A DNA stretch of 42,029 nt from Nemertoderma westbladi (lineage: Eukaryota; Xenacoelomorpha; Nemertodermatida; Nemertodermatidae). The translations under genes and the position numbers were made by a program. The notes under the pieces are model-generated. The model searched no databases and was not told the DNA's origin. It worked only from the letters and a program-made list of their open reading frames with translations. The stretch's first letter is position 1. Each line of letters starts with the position of its first letter. Below are positions 21,727-31,504 of the stretch, one piece after another. The stretch lies in the NCBI GenBank assembly GCA_032718475.1, contig JAUCBJ010002013.1, forward strand, positions 1 to 42,029, written 5' to 3'.

Positions 21727-22799
21727 TCGTCCAATGTTTTGGACTGAGGGGTGTGGGAATGAGGGCGACACGCCCTTCCCACGCACAAATAATTATTTCA
21801 ATAAAAATAATTAAATAATTAAATAAGAAAGTTAGAAGAGTTAGTAAGTAGAAAGTTAGAAGAGTAGTTAGTAAAAGTCAGAAAGTAAATAGTAAGTAGT
21901 AGTTAGTAGAAGTAAGTTAGTTAGAGAGTTAGTAAGAGGTTAGAAGTCGGCTGGGTATAGGGAGTGTGGTATATAAACATACCACGGGAGTAGAGGGTAC
22001 GTAGTACCGAGTTAGGTTAGAAGTCGGCGGGTAAGGGGGTGTGGTATATTAACATGCCACGAGTAGCAGAAGGGTTGTGGGCACTGGAAGCGCCTCGTAG
22101 AAAGTAGTAGTAGAGAGGTTGTGGGCACCGGAAGCGCCACGTAGATGGAGGTAGTAGCAGAGAGTGGTTGTGGGCACTGCAAGCGCCACGTAGATGGAGG
22201 TAGTAGCAGAGGGTGGTTGTGGGCACCGAAAGCGCCACGTAGAAAGTAGTAAGCGGAGTAGACTTAGCAGAGGGTTTTAGTTAGAGCTAGTAGAGTTAGA
22301 GTTAGTAGAGAGTTGGAGAGTTCTAGTAGAGTTAGGAGTTAGTTAGAGTTAGAGAAGCTAGAAAGTAGTAAGTAGTTAGTAAGTTAGATTTAGATAAGAT
22401 AGATAGCACGATAGCACAGTATGGTAGCACAAGTACAGGAGCACAGAGATAGTGAGAGGAGCTGTTGGCGAGAGAGAAGTTAGAGTGCGATTCAGGTGTG
22501 GGGAGAGAGTAAGAGCGGGAAGAGAGTAAGAGCGGAGTTAGGGTGGAGTTGGAGGAGAGTTAGAGTGAGAGGTTAGAGTTTGAGAGAGAGTTTTAAAATT
22601 GTGTGAGAATCCACAATTGGCTCGACACGAGACGTCAGATGTCTTGGTGCAACATAGGTTGCGGTTGCACCAATAGAGGGTAGAAACATCATACCCAGAG
22701 GGAGCGGCCTGGAAAGCCGTCTCCAAGTAAAAAATAACTCCACCCCACACCCGATAGTAGATCGAGTTTCCAGCGGAATTGAAGCGCACTTGGAGGTTG
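21727..22799. other. noncoding 3' region of the LTR element with tandem repeats
   Basis: Purine-rich and gene-free. A diverged 75-bp duplication (about 21946-22000 and 22020-22068) carries hairpins GTGGTAT-ATAAAC-ATACCAC and GTGGTAT-ATTAAC-ATGCCAC. It is followed by four copies of a 45-49 bp unit starting GGTTGTGGGCAC (22073, 22118, 22166, 22215). From 22260 to 22600 the sequence is loose GTTAGAG/AGTTAGTA repeats. Confidence 0.7.
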
Positions 22800-22836
22800 A
22801 TGCTATCTTCTCACAGGGAAGATAGCATGGGGGGAG
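22800..22836 (+). other. hairpin and polypurine tract at the 3' LTR
   Basis: ATGCTATCTTC (22800-22810) and GAAGATAGCAT (22818-22828) form a perfect 11-bp stem with a 7-nt loop. The GGGGGGAG purine tract (22829-22836) follows at once and abuts the 3' LTR, where plus-strand priming is expected. The hairpin is what I see; a role is inference. Confidence 0.7.
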
Positions 22837-23448
22837 TGTGAGCTTATTCAATTCCGCCTCACCAACCCCCATAAAGTTGGGAAGGGCGCCTTTAAGCAAT
22901 ATTGGGAAGTACGAGGTTGATTACCAGTTAACCTCGTATCACCCCAATAAACGGGGACGACCCCCAAAGGGCCGCCCACAATGGAGGTCAGAGGTTAAGC
23001 CTCCAGGGAGAGGGAAAGTGACAGTAGCTGGGGGGGGGGGGGGGAAACACTCCCAGAGAGTTTTAAGGGCGAAAATTAGGTTACTAGCCAATGGGGGGAC
23101 AGCAGGGCATCAGCTAGGCAATACGGCCAAAGGTAGTGTAGTATATTACCGGTCGGTGTTGCATTTATCAGTTAGTTTACCCAGTCACTCAGTGAACACC
23201 GGTGACATCTTTGCACCGTCATCGCCACCCAATACTGCTATATTACCGGAACATATCTTGTCAATCTATTATTGCTGCCTAACTGTAACTTACTGTGTCA
23301 TATATATATATATATCATTATCTGAATATCAAGGAACATCAATCAATTCTTACTGTTTTACTACAACGGCCTCGGCCTCGGCACCCAAGGGTAAACACGG
23401 TGACGCGTAGCAAACCAAATCCGGTCGGGATCCCTCGATCCCGTCACA
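22837..23448 (+). repeat. 3' LTR
   Basis: 612 bp, TGTGAGCT to CCGTCACA, matching the 5' LTR with scattered substitutions, a missing AAAC near 22958 and a shorter G run (23030-23044). It points toward the zinc-finger gene, whose ATG is 185 bp beyond its end. Confidence 0.95.
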
Positions 23449-23632
23449 TTCTGTCAGTCTTGTACCAATCTTAATCTTATTGTTTATAGAAATGGAGTAT
23501 TGAATATAAATTTAGATATAAATTTCTATATATAAATACAAATATACCTTGCTAACATAGATCGCTTGACATACCTAAAACTACTGCCACCTGTATTTAA
23601 TTTATTGATTAATATTTATTGAAGATTTGATA

Positions 23633-25156
23633 ATGGATCAACATATTAATTTATTGAAAGAGAAATCATCTGGCGCTGATATAGTTATAAAGAGAGAACA
23701 AACAGACTTTATAATCATAAAGAAAGAACCAACAGACTCCACCCCCTATTATCTTGATGTTAAACAAGAGAACTGCGTTTACGGATCATCTCCCATCGAA
23801 GAGCACAACAATTTGTTCGGTAGAGTAGATGTTGTCCCTGTACTAGATGACGAAGATATTTCTTATGAACCATCTGGAGATTCTTTTATTGTTGAAAAAC
23901 GGGAAAACGACGGCCCAGACTGTTCTTATGGTAGGCCTATTGGAACTGAAGGTACTGAAGCGACAATCAGTTGTGCAACAACAGATTCCGGTAGTTCTAA
24001 TGAAACTGTTGGGGAGTTGGTATCTTCTTCAGATACCAGTTCCTGTTTGCATTGCAATGAATTATTTAATGACAAAGGGAATTTAGAGAGACATATAGAA
24101 TCCATTCATAAAGACGTCAAGAATAAGTATAAATGCGATTATAGTGAGAAACTTTTTAAATGGAATAGTGCTTTAAAGAGGCATGTTGACGCTACCCATA
24201 AAGGTATAAAATATAATTGCAGTTATTGTCATGAAGAATTCAGCCAGCAAATGAATCTAAACACCCATGTGAACTACTTTCATAAAGATATCAAACATAA
24301 GTGCGTTTATTGTCATAAAGAGTTCAGTTACAAACGCTTACTAAAACAACATGTCGACTCTATACATAAATATGTCAAACAAAAGTGCGGCTATTGTAAT
24401 AAAGAATTCAGCCGGAAAGGCAATCTAAACACCCACATTAACTTTGCCCACAAAGGTATCAAGTATAGCTGCTCCGATTGCGGAAAATCATTTGCTACAA
24501 AAGGCGAAATAAAAAAACATGTCGACTCTATACATAAAGATATTAAATATAAGTGCGATTATTGTCATAAAGAATTCAGCCAGAAAGGGAGTCTAAACAC
24601 CCACATTAACTTTACCCACAAAGGTATCATCAAGTATAACTGCTCCGATTGTGGAAAATCATTTGCTAAAAAAGACGCACTAAACCGACATGTCGATTCT
24701 ATACATAAAGATATCAAACATAAGTGCGGTTATTGTAATAAAGAATTCAGCCAGAAAGGGCCTCTAAACACCCATGTGAACTACTTTCATAAAGATATCA
24801 AGTACAACTGTTTTCATTGTGGAAAATCATTTGCTAGAAAAGCCGAACTAAAACAACATGTCGACTCTATACATAAAGATATCAAACACAAGTGCGATTA
24901 TTGTAATAAAGAATTCAGCCAGCAAATAAGTCTAAACACCCACATCAACTACTCCCATAAAGATATCAAGTACAACTGTTTCGATTGTGGGAAGTCATTT
25001 GCTACAAAAGCCGCTCTAAAACGACATGTCGACTCTATACATAAAGGTATTAAACATAAGTGCGGTTATTGTCATAAAGAATTCAGTCGGCAAGCCTACC
25101 TAAACATCCATGTCAATTCTGTTCATAAATCTCCTCTCTTCTCAAGTTACCGGTAA
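23633..25156 (+). CDS. C2H2 zinc-finger protein, 13 fingers
   Basis: The ATG at 23633 has A at -3 and G at +4; the frame is open for 507 residues in one exon. The first 135 residues are acidic and unstructured, with three sumoylation-like sites (IKRE, IKKE, VKQE). From about residue 136 there are 13 C2H2 fingers. Finger 2 lacks its second Cys (CDYSEKLF). From finger 3 on, two alternating finger types repeat: CxYCxKEFSxxxxLNTHxN and CxxCGKSFAxKxxLxxHVDS. Linkers are HKDIKYKC or HKGIKYNC rather than TGEKP. It is likely a nuclear DNA-binding regulator; targets cannot be told. Upstream exons may exist, but an LTR element now sits 185 bp upstream. No KRAB or BTB domain is seen. Confidence 0.85.
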   Translation: MDQHINLLKEKSSGADIVIKREQTDFIIIKKEPTDSTPYYLDVKQENCVYGSSPIEEHNNLFGRVDVVPVLDDEDISYEPSGDSFIVEKRENDGPDCSYGRPIGTEGTEATISCATTDSGSSNETVGELVSSSDTSSCLHCNELFNDKGNLERHIESIHKDVKNKYKCDYSEKLFKWNSALKRHVDATHKGIKYNCSYCHEEFSQQMNLNTHVNYFHKDIKHKCVYCHKEFSYKRLLKQHVDSIHKYVKQKCGYCNKEFSRKGNLNTHINFAHKGIKYSCSDCGKSFATKGEIKKHVDSIHKDIKYKCDYCHKEFSQKGSLNTHINFTHKGIIKYNCSDCGKSFAKKDALNRHVDSIHKDIKHKCGYCNKEFSQKGPLNTHVNYFHKDIKYNCFHCGKSFARKAELKQHVDSIHKDIKHKCDYCNKEFSQQISLNTHINYSHKDIKYNCFDCGKSFATKAALKRHVDSIHKGIKHKCGYCHKEFSRQAYLNIHVNSVHKSPLFSSYR

Positions 25157-25239
25157 CAAAATTGTTGTATTTGTACTGAACTATATTTGTATCTAATCAT
25201 TATCGGAAAGATGTTTCTTTTAGAGTGAATTAAATATAA

Positions 25240-25245
25240 AATAAA
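25240..25245 (+). other. candidate poly(A) signal of the zinc-finger gene
   Basis: AATAAA lies 84 bp after the stop codon, in an AT-rich 3' region where chance occurrences are common. Confidence 0.5.
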
Positions 25246-26900
25246 TAGGTGATTGTTAATTTTTAATAGACTACAGTCATTACTAGGTTTATTTCACCGA
25301 CATCCCCTAGAACAGAGACATCACTTTTCAAAAATTTGAGTGGTTCAAGTGGTTCTAATACATTGATTATCAGGTTATTAATGTTTTCAGGGATACTGAT
25401 TGTAATGCAACATAAACCAAATCAATTAATGAACCAAAGTGAAACTTATAAATTAGTCACATGTCGAGTCTTATACGCTAAATTTCCCATCGCTTGATCG
25501 TTTTTCTCAATTTTTTGTCTATAAATGGTCTCCTAACCCGATATTGTTTATATATTTCTATACTTTTTTTGACTAACGTACCTATGGTTAACCATGTATA
25601 TATCAAATTTAAATAAATTCAACTTAACTACATTGAGTTACAACTCTAGCCCCATATCGTAAAGGATAGGTATAATTATGTGCAAAACTATTGTATTGGG
25701 GACAACAGTCAAAAAGAGCTACTAACAGTCCGAAAAACTCACCAACAGTTGGAAAACAGTCCCGGTATAGTCTACCAACAGTCAAGGGCTTCAAAAATTA
25801 TCTTAATAGATTATTTAAATTCGAATAATCAAAGTAATATCAGCTGATAGCCGTAACTAAGGAAATTACATCATTCTTACCATATACCTCAGTAGACCTA
25901 CGGAACCCATACAGTTGTTAATAACACGGTATTCAGGTATTATGGAACCGGGAACGGCAAGGATGTTGGTCTAGTTTAGTTTGCGGTACCGCCACAAGTC
26001 AACAAATTCAAACATTGGGCATTAAGTTTTGACAGAATACCCGTCATCGTACCGCAATATTTTTCAACAGATAGGAAGATCAACTTTGATAATATACGGA
26101 TATGGGTATACGGACATTTCGTCCCCGGACTTTTCGTCCCGGACTTTTCCTCTCGGACTTTTCGTCCTGGACATTCCCACTTATTCCCACGTACCCTTAT
26201 TCGATTCAATCTCGTCATATTTTGTAAATATTGCTTGATATATCTGTATATCATATATATATTAATTATATATAATATTGCTAATTTGTAATTATATATA
26301 AACAAGATGAAAAAATCCTCAGTTTCAGCAGTTATTCTCAGCTTCAGCAATAAAATTTATTTAAATTTTCAGGCGCTGTAATATATGGTAGGGCCCATAT
26401 CCATGACTATTTTATATGATAAAGAGGGTATGTTATTAAATAACATATAATACTGCTAACTCAGCTCCCCCTAAGTGTGCTACAGTGGATATCCGTCACA
26501 CACAGTAAGCAGTATCTAAAAGTCATTCAAATTTACTGCCACCACAACATGACAAGTGGTTTTGTTTTCTTTTACTTAAGTTCTTAGGTACACTGAAATC
26601 TATCTGGCTTTCTAGATGTACGCTCTGATCGTCCGTCATACTTGTGGGTTTGATATATGTTCTTCATCCGATTCTTCATTACATGGTAACATGCGATTCG
26701 GTTTGTAAAGGGCGTAAATGTATTCTGTTTCTCCACAATAGTCTACCAGAGGGCAGATAAAGTCGATATCTCTGTGGGATTATTTCACTTTTAGGTAGAT
26801 ATCTACAGTACTACGTAAAAAACTTTCTAAATCCGGCGTATTTTGCCTTTTTTGTAGTAGTTGTAATATGCCTATTTTCTACCGTAGTTATAATTTCACT
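25246..26900. other. AT-rich spacer with short repeats
   Basis: There is no gene. Near 25690-25790 CAACAGTC recurs four to five times. At about 26117-26175 there are four tandem variants of GGACTTTTCGTCC(C), a simple array often found in dispersed repeats. Open frames here are short and motif-free. Confidence 0.5.
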
Positions 26901-26990
26901 GGGGTTTCCATTGGCGCAGTGGTCGAGTACGTTAAGGTGCGGGTTACATTCTAAGTAGGTCAGGGGTTCGAATCTGGGTCGGTAAATTTG
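26901..26990 (+). repeat. tRNA-derived SINE head
   Basis: TGGCGCAGTGG (26912-26922) matches a pol III A box and GGTTCGAATC (26965-26974) a B box, about 50 bp apart as in tRNA genes. The region between does not fold into a clean tRNA anticodon arm, so a SINE or tRNA pseudogene is likelier than a functional tRNA. The 3' limit of the SINE body is not visible. Confidence 0.65.
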
Positions 26991-28080
26991 TATTTTGGGC
27001 TATTATATTTTCGGTTTCATTAATTTAGATAAGCCAATGGGGTGCGTACAACACGTGGAACGATGGGTTGGGCCAATCATAGGGCACTTGACAATTTATT
27101 GCTCCAATGTGCGTTCATGGAATGTTGTAGAATGTTCTAGTTGATTCCATGCTTAGGATTTGCTATATTAGGGGCAGTTTGTCCTTCGGTTATCACTCTA
27201 TCTATCACCTTAGTTTATACACACCAATACTTGTAAAACCTTATCCTTAACTTACTATCTTTAGTTTAATTTCCCCTTTGTTATTTTGTAAAGTTAAGTT
27301 GATAAGTCTTTGTCATTTTACGTTAAATATACTGCAAACTCTCAGCCATATAGTTTTAACATATCTATCTTGAGACAGCCAAATGCTTCGGAGAATGGCT
27401 GCCTAGACCGTTAGGCTTCAGCAACGCAAGGGAAAGGATGTCCACGACGCACTAGAGAGCCCACATTATCTTCGCCCACGCCCATTCGAGAGTATGTCTC
27501 ATCCCCAGAAAGCACGCACGTCAGAGGAAGGTAAGACTTTGTTCGACGCCCTTGCCCGCCGTAAGACCTTAGATCAGGGTAAAGCGTGACGCCGTCCTGG
27601 GACGACGTAAAATTTAGGATCAAATATTTCAGATTCAGACAGGAAAAACCCGGTCAACCTGTATCTCCTACAGGTGCGAGCTGTTGCTGTTCGTCAGTAC
27701 GCGCAAGTACACTTAGGTGCGAGTAGCACGCTCTATAATTTGGTGATTTGCAGTACTGACAGTACAGTACCGGTTAGCTTTGTAGGCCTTATAGTTTGAC
27801 TGACCTGTCTGATTCCAAAGTATTCGATCAGGTAAGAGGCAGCTTTCTGCTACCGGCACATGTTTGGCTTAGGGAGGTTTACTAAAATCCTACCGCGCCC
27901 TTGCCACGAACTGATAGGTATTTACTGCTAACCACCGCACTAACAAAGTTCTAGAATCAAATTTATATACCAGATCAGCTAACTTACGGTAGTAAATTAA
28001 CACCTATTTCCTTATCTCACAATCAGAATCTGATATTAGCGCCGATCACGGGTGTAGTTACTAACACCATAATTGCCCGG
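26991..28080. other. spacer, no gene recognised
   Basis: Mixed composition. 27420-27610 is GC-richer with a 70-residue minus-strand frame lacking known motifs. 27640-27690 holds a short inverted repeat (CCTGT...ACAGG). Nothing can be annotated with confidence. Confidence 0.4.

Positions 28081-28110
<30 letters not shown>
28081..28110 (-). repeat. (CTAAA)n microsatellite tail of the LINE
   Basis: Five TTTAG units followed by TTTAT on the plus strand. Its place at the 3' end of the LINE fits a non-poly(A) tail used in target-primed reverse transcription. Confidence 0.75.
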
Positions 28111-28111
<1 letters not shown>

Positions 28112-28516
28112 TCGCCACACATGTTAAAATACATAAATACAACAAACAATTATACCTGGCATCAACTTATAAATACGCTACTGCGTGTTACACGGGATTG
28201 TTGCTAAATAATAATAAACACGGGAAATAGAATTATTACACAATTATACAGTAGGTTTTCCACTGTTTAAAAAATTAAAATAAGTACAATTATTATTATT
28301 ATTGCACTCAAAATACACCTAATGGTGTACATCATCAAAAAGATAATTAATTTCTCTATTAGTTGAAAATATGATGAAATGCAAATTACAATTACACTCA
28401 AAATACGATACGATATACAATACAATAAAATCACGTAAAATAAAATAAAATAAATCAGTGATTTAAAAATAAGAATTTAAATTTTTAAACGTTGGGGGGA
28501 ACGGGACAATGTAAAA

Positions 28517-31468
28517 TCAATAAAGGTACCGGTGGAGAGTAAAATGCGCACTGGATACTTGTCGCACGGGGACATCACTGTATATGTTCATAATGGCCTC
28601 TATGGCCTTGTCTAGACGGTTCTTAAAGATATTTACGGACGGATTTCCAAGGATATCACGCGCATTCACTATGTCTTCACTTAACCTATTCCATATATTC
28701 ACGACCCTAGTCGCGAAACTGTTGACATGAGGCAAATGGTGACCAGCAGTATTCCGTTTGTATAGCGCTAAAGACGACCCTCGGGTAGCGTAGGAGTGAC
28801 GTTGGTTTTTGAATTCAAAGAATTTACTTAAGTCGACCCTATCAATCCTATGAACAAACTTGTATGTATTTATCATATCGGCTCGAATCCGTCTGTATAT
28901 CAATGTAGGTATGCCAAGTGATCGGAGGCGTTCTTCGTACGTCATATCTTGAAGGGAGGGAACAATTTTGGTAGCACGATGTTGAACTCGTTCTATTAAC
29001 TCTATGTCTTTCTGTTGGTAGGGGCACCAAACAACAGTAGCGTACTCAAGAAGGGGACGTATAATGGATCGATACAGGTTTAAAAACATTCGTGGTTCCA
29101 TAAATGTAAACGTGTGCTTAACAAGGTTGAGAATTCGGGTCGCTCGGGCAGCGATGGTGGTACAATGAGTTGAGAACGATAAGTTGGAACTGAAGGTCAC
29201 ACCCAGATCTTTTTCTTCACTAACAGTTTCTAGAACGTTGCCATTCAATAAGTATGAATACTGAGGATTCTCACGCCCTAGATGAATCACCTTACATTTT
29301 GAAGGGTTGAAATGGAGATGCCAACGACTAGCCCAATCGACAAGTGAGTCTAGATCGGTCTGGAGAATATCAAGATCCACTGAACTATGGATTGGCCTAT
29401 AAATTTTGGTGTCATCAACAAAGATTTTGCAAATCGACGATACCATATCCGGAATATCATTCACAAAGATCAAGAACAGAATTGGCGCGGTCACCGTACC
29501 TTGCGGCACACCACTGGAAACCACCCGATACCCACTCAGTACCCCGTTTACACGTACACACTGTGTACGGTCAGTGAGAAAATTGCAGACCCACACAGCC
29601 ACGTTACCCTTGATCCCGTACGCATTCAACTTTTGGAGAAGCAACTTATGTGATACCGTATCAAATGCACGTCGCAGGTCAAGATATACTACATCGGCGC
29701 CAAGAGTGTGTAAATCGTCTACATAGGAACAGAAATCTTCTAGTACTTCCAATAGTTGGGTAACCGTGGATCGGTGGGACCTACCACCATGCTGTGAATC
29801 TGTGAACAGATCATTTGATTCGAAATGATAAACCATAGCATCTCTGATAAACTTTTCACAAACCTTAGCCAGGATGCACGTGAGGGAGATGGGCCGGTAA
29901 TTCTCAGGATTGTGTTTCGGGGGTTTCTTAAGCAGAGGATTAATAATTGCTATACGCCAATCGTCTGGTACCTCACCAGTGTCAAAAGATCGTCGAAATA
30001 TACTGTGACACGGAACGGCAAGTACGCTTGCCAATTCCTTAATAACCCTACTATGAAGAAGGTCAGGGCCGGCAGACTTATTGGGATTAAGCTCGCTCAA
30101 TGACTCGAGTACATCATCAACTGAAAAGTCGATATTCTCTAATGGAGTAACATTAGCACCAATGTGACTAGTGTCCGGGCAATACCCACTCGGAATGTCC
30201 TCATCGTTGGAGAAAACCGCAGCAAATATCTCACTGAAGATTTCCGCCATCCCTGACTCCGAACTCACAGTTTCGTTCTGACTACGAAGTGGCCCTAACG
30301 GGCACCTGTTTTTCCTTTTGGAATTTACATATTTCCGAAAAACTTTCGGGTTCGAGCTGGAAAGTTCGGCTATTTGTTCCTCATGGTCCCTTTTAGCTTT
30401 CCAACACGCCCTTCCAGCATACTGTCTAGCACGGACATATCGATCACGGTTCCGCTCTGTGCGAAATGAGCGCCACCGCTGAAAGAATACCTGTTTCCGT
30501 TGTACAGCGGTGATCACTGAATGAGTCATCCATGGTTGCTTATAGCTATTTACCCTACTACTAGTGGTTGGGACGAAAACACCTTGACCGGATAAGAGCT
30601 CAGATTTCAGGTCGTTCCATGCTTCATTAGTTGACTTTTCAGCGAACCGCTCACCCCAAGGGACGTCTCTCAATGAGACACGCCAGCCCTCATAATCAGC
30701 ACTGTCATACCGGAAGTGAGATGATCTGGGTTCAGGGGGTACTGAAAGTATTTTCAATTGACCATAAACTACACCATGGTCTGATTTACCCACACCGCTT
30801 AGAACACGAACATCAGATATAGCATCATGCGATTTTGTAAAAAATAAATCAAGTATTGAATCGGTACCCTCGGTAGAAAACCGGGTAGGCTCATAAACAT
30901 GTTGAGTTAGGTGTCTATCTAAAAAGAAGGTTAAAAAAGCACGTTCAAACGGTCGAGATTTGCACGATACAGTTAACGTCTGCCAGTTAATTTCAGGGAA
31001 ATTAAAATCTCCGAGTAGTAGCAACTCACTACTCGTATCAGTACAACCAATCAAATGATCAATTAAACAATGTAAGTGGGCATTATTTACATCACTGGAC
31101 GAGGTCGATCTATAAATACAGGTTACAATAAACTTTGGACCTTTGTGCACATTAATCTCAGCACAAACAAAATCCGAAAAAAGACTATGTGCAAAATTGA
31201 CATCAAACTTATTAACCGAGTAGAAAGAAGACATTTTTATATACAGGGCGACTCCACCACCTGATAGATTACGGTCACATCTAAATAGGTGGTAGGGCCC
31301 CAGGGATAATGCTTCGTCACAAAAACTTTCATCTACCCAAGTTTCAGTTATTGCAATAATATCCGGTTTTTGTATTCCCACTCTAAGTTTTAGTTCGTTT
31401 AGTTTATTACGTACACATTGAGCATTTAAATTTAATACAGAAAAGCCATTAACTACAGACCACTGCAC
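28517..31468 (-). CDS. LINE ORF2: AP-like endonuclease and reverse transcriptase
   Basis: 983 residues, uninterrupted. Endonuclease (about 8-240): LNLNAQCVRNKLNELK, ITETW near 40-44, CIYR at 117-120, LLGDFNFPEINW at 151-162, SDHGVV at 229-234. Reverse transcriptase (about 500-780): ENYRPISLTC at 522-531, LDLRRAFDTVSH at 596-606, SGVPQGTVTAPILF at 652-665, and catalytic FVDD at 683-686 (V in place of the usual A or Y). The C-terminal 200 residues match the conserved tail of jockey-superfamily LINEs. The first in-frame codon given is GTG; the frame extends 12 codons further to TGA. The ORF is intact, so the enzyme could be active. The CR1/L2 clade call is by motif style only. Confidence 0.9.
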   Translation of the reverse strand: MQWSVVNGFSVLNLNAQCVRNKLNELKLRVGIQKPDIIAITETWVDESFCDEALSLGPYHLFRCDRNLSGGGVALYIKMSSFYSVNKFDVNFAHSLFSDFVCAEINVHKGPKFIVTCIYRSTSSSDVNNAHLHCLIDHLIGCTDTSSELLLLGDFNFPEINWQTLTVSCKSRPFERAFLTFFLDRHLTQHVYEPTRFSTEGTDSILDLFFTKSHDAISDVRVLSGVGKSDHGVVYGQLKILSVPPEPRSSHFRYDSADYEGWRVSLRDVPWGERFAEKSTNEAWNDLKSELLSGQGVFVPTTSSRVNSYKQPWMTHSVITAVQRKQVFFQRWRSFRTERNRDRYVRARQYAGRACWKAKRDHEEQIAELSSSNPKVFRKYVNSKRKNRCPLGPLRSQNETVSSESGMAEIFSEIFAAVFSNDEDIPSGYCPDTSHIGANVTPLENIDFSVDDVLESLSELNPNKSAGPDLLHSRVIKELASVLAVPCHSIFRRSFDTGEVPDDWRIAIINPLLKKPPKHNPENYRPISLTCILAKVCEKFIRDAMVYHFESNDLFTDSQHGGRSHRSTVTQLLEVLEDFCSYVDDLHTLGADVVYLDLRRAFDTVSHKLLLQKLNAYGIKGNVAVWVCNFLTDRTQCVRVNGVLSGYRVVSSGVPQGTVTAPILFLIFVNDIPDMVSSICKIFVDDTKIYRPIHSSVDLDILQTDLDSLVDWASRWHLHFNPSKCKVIHLGRENPQYSYLLNGNVLETVSEEKDLGVTFSSNLSFSTHCTTIAARATRILNLVKHTFTFMEPRMFLNLYRSIIRPLLEYATVVWCPYQQKDIELIERVQHRATKIVPSLQDMTYEERLRSLGIPTLIYRRIRADMINTYKFVHRIDRVDLSKFFEFKNQRHSYATRGSSLALYKRNTAGHHLPHVNSFATRVVNIWNRLSEDIVNARDILGNPSVNIFKNRLDKAIEAIMNIYSDVPVRQVSSAHFTLHRYLY

Positions 31469-31504
31469 ATCCTCGTCAAGACTTATTGATGATACACCTG
31501 CGGG

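Larger units (their letters stand above)
15803..23448 (+). mobile_element. BEL/Pao-type LTR retrotransposon, gag-protease only
   Basis: Two direct LTRs (15803-16420 and 22837-23448) begin TGTGA and end TCACA. The element is flanked by perfect 5-bp target duplications TTCTG (15798-15802 and 23449-23453). The internal region encodes gag remnants with a BEL-style capsid region (DUF1759-like), a zinc knuckle and a DUF1758-like aspartic protease. No reverse transcriptase, RNase H or integrase motif is present in any frame, so the element could move only with enzymes supplied by relatives. By eye the LTRs differ at roughly 15-17 substitutions plus a few indels, which suggests an insertion that is not very recent. 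Confidence 0.93.

Noticed and set aside
26901-26990. Functional tRNA gene
   Set aside because: A and B boxes are present, but the anticodon arm and acceptor pairing are not convincing.
27411-27623. Minus-strand 70-codon ORF in a GC-richer patch
   Set aside because: Too short and without recognisable motif or neighbouring exon signals.
28081-28110. TTTAG repeat as interstitial telomere-like sequence
   Set aside because: It is a pentanucleotide at the 3' end of a LINE and does not match the animal TTAGGG repeat.
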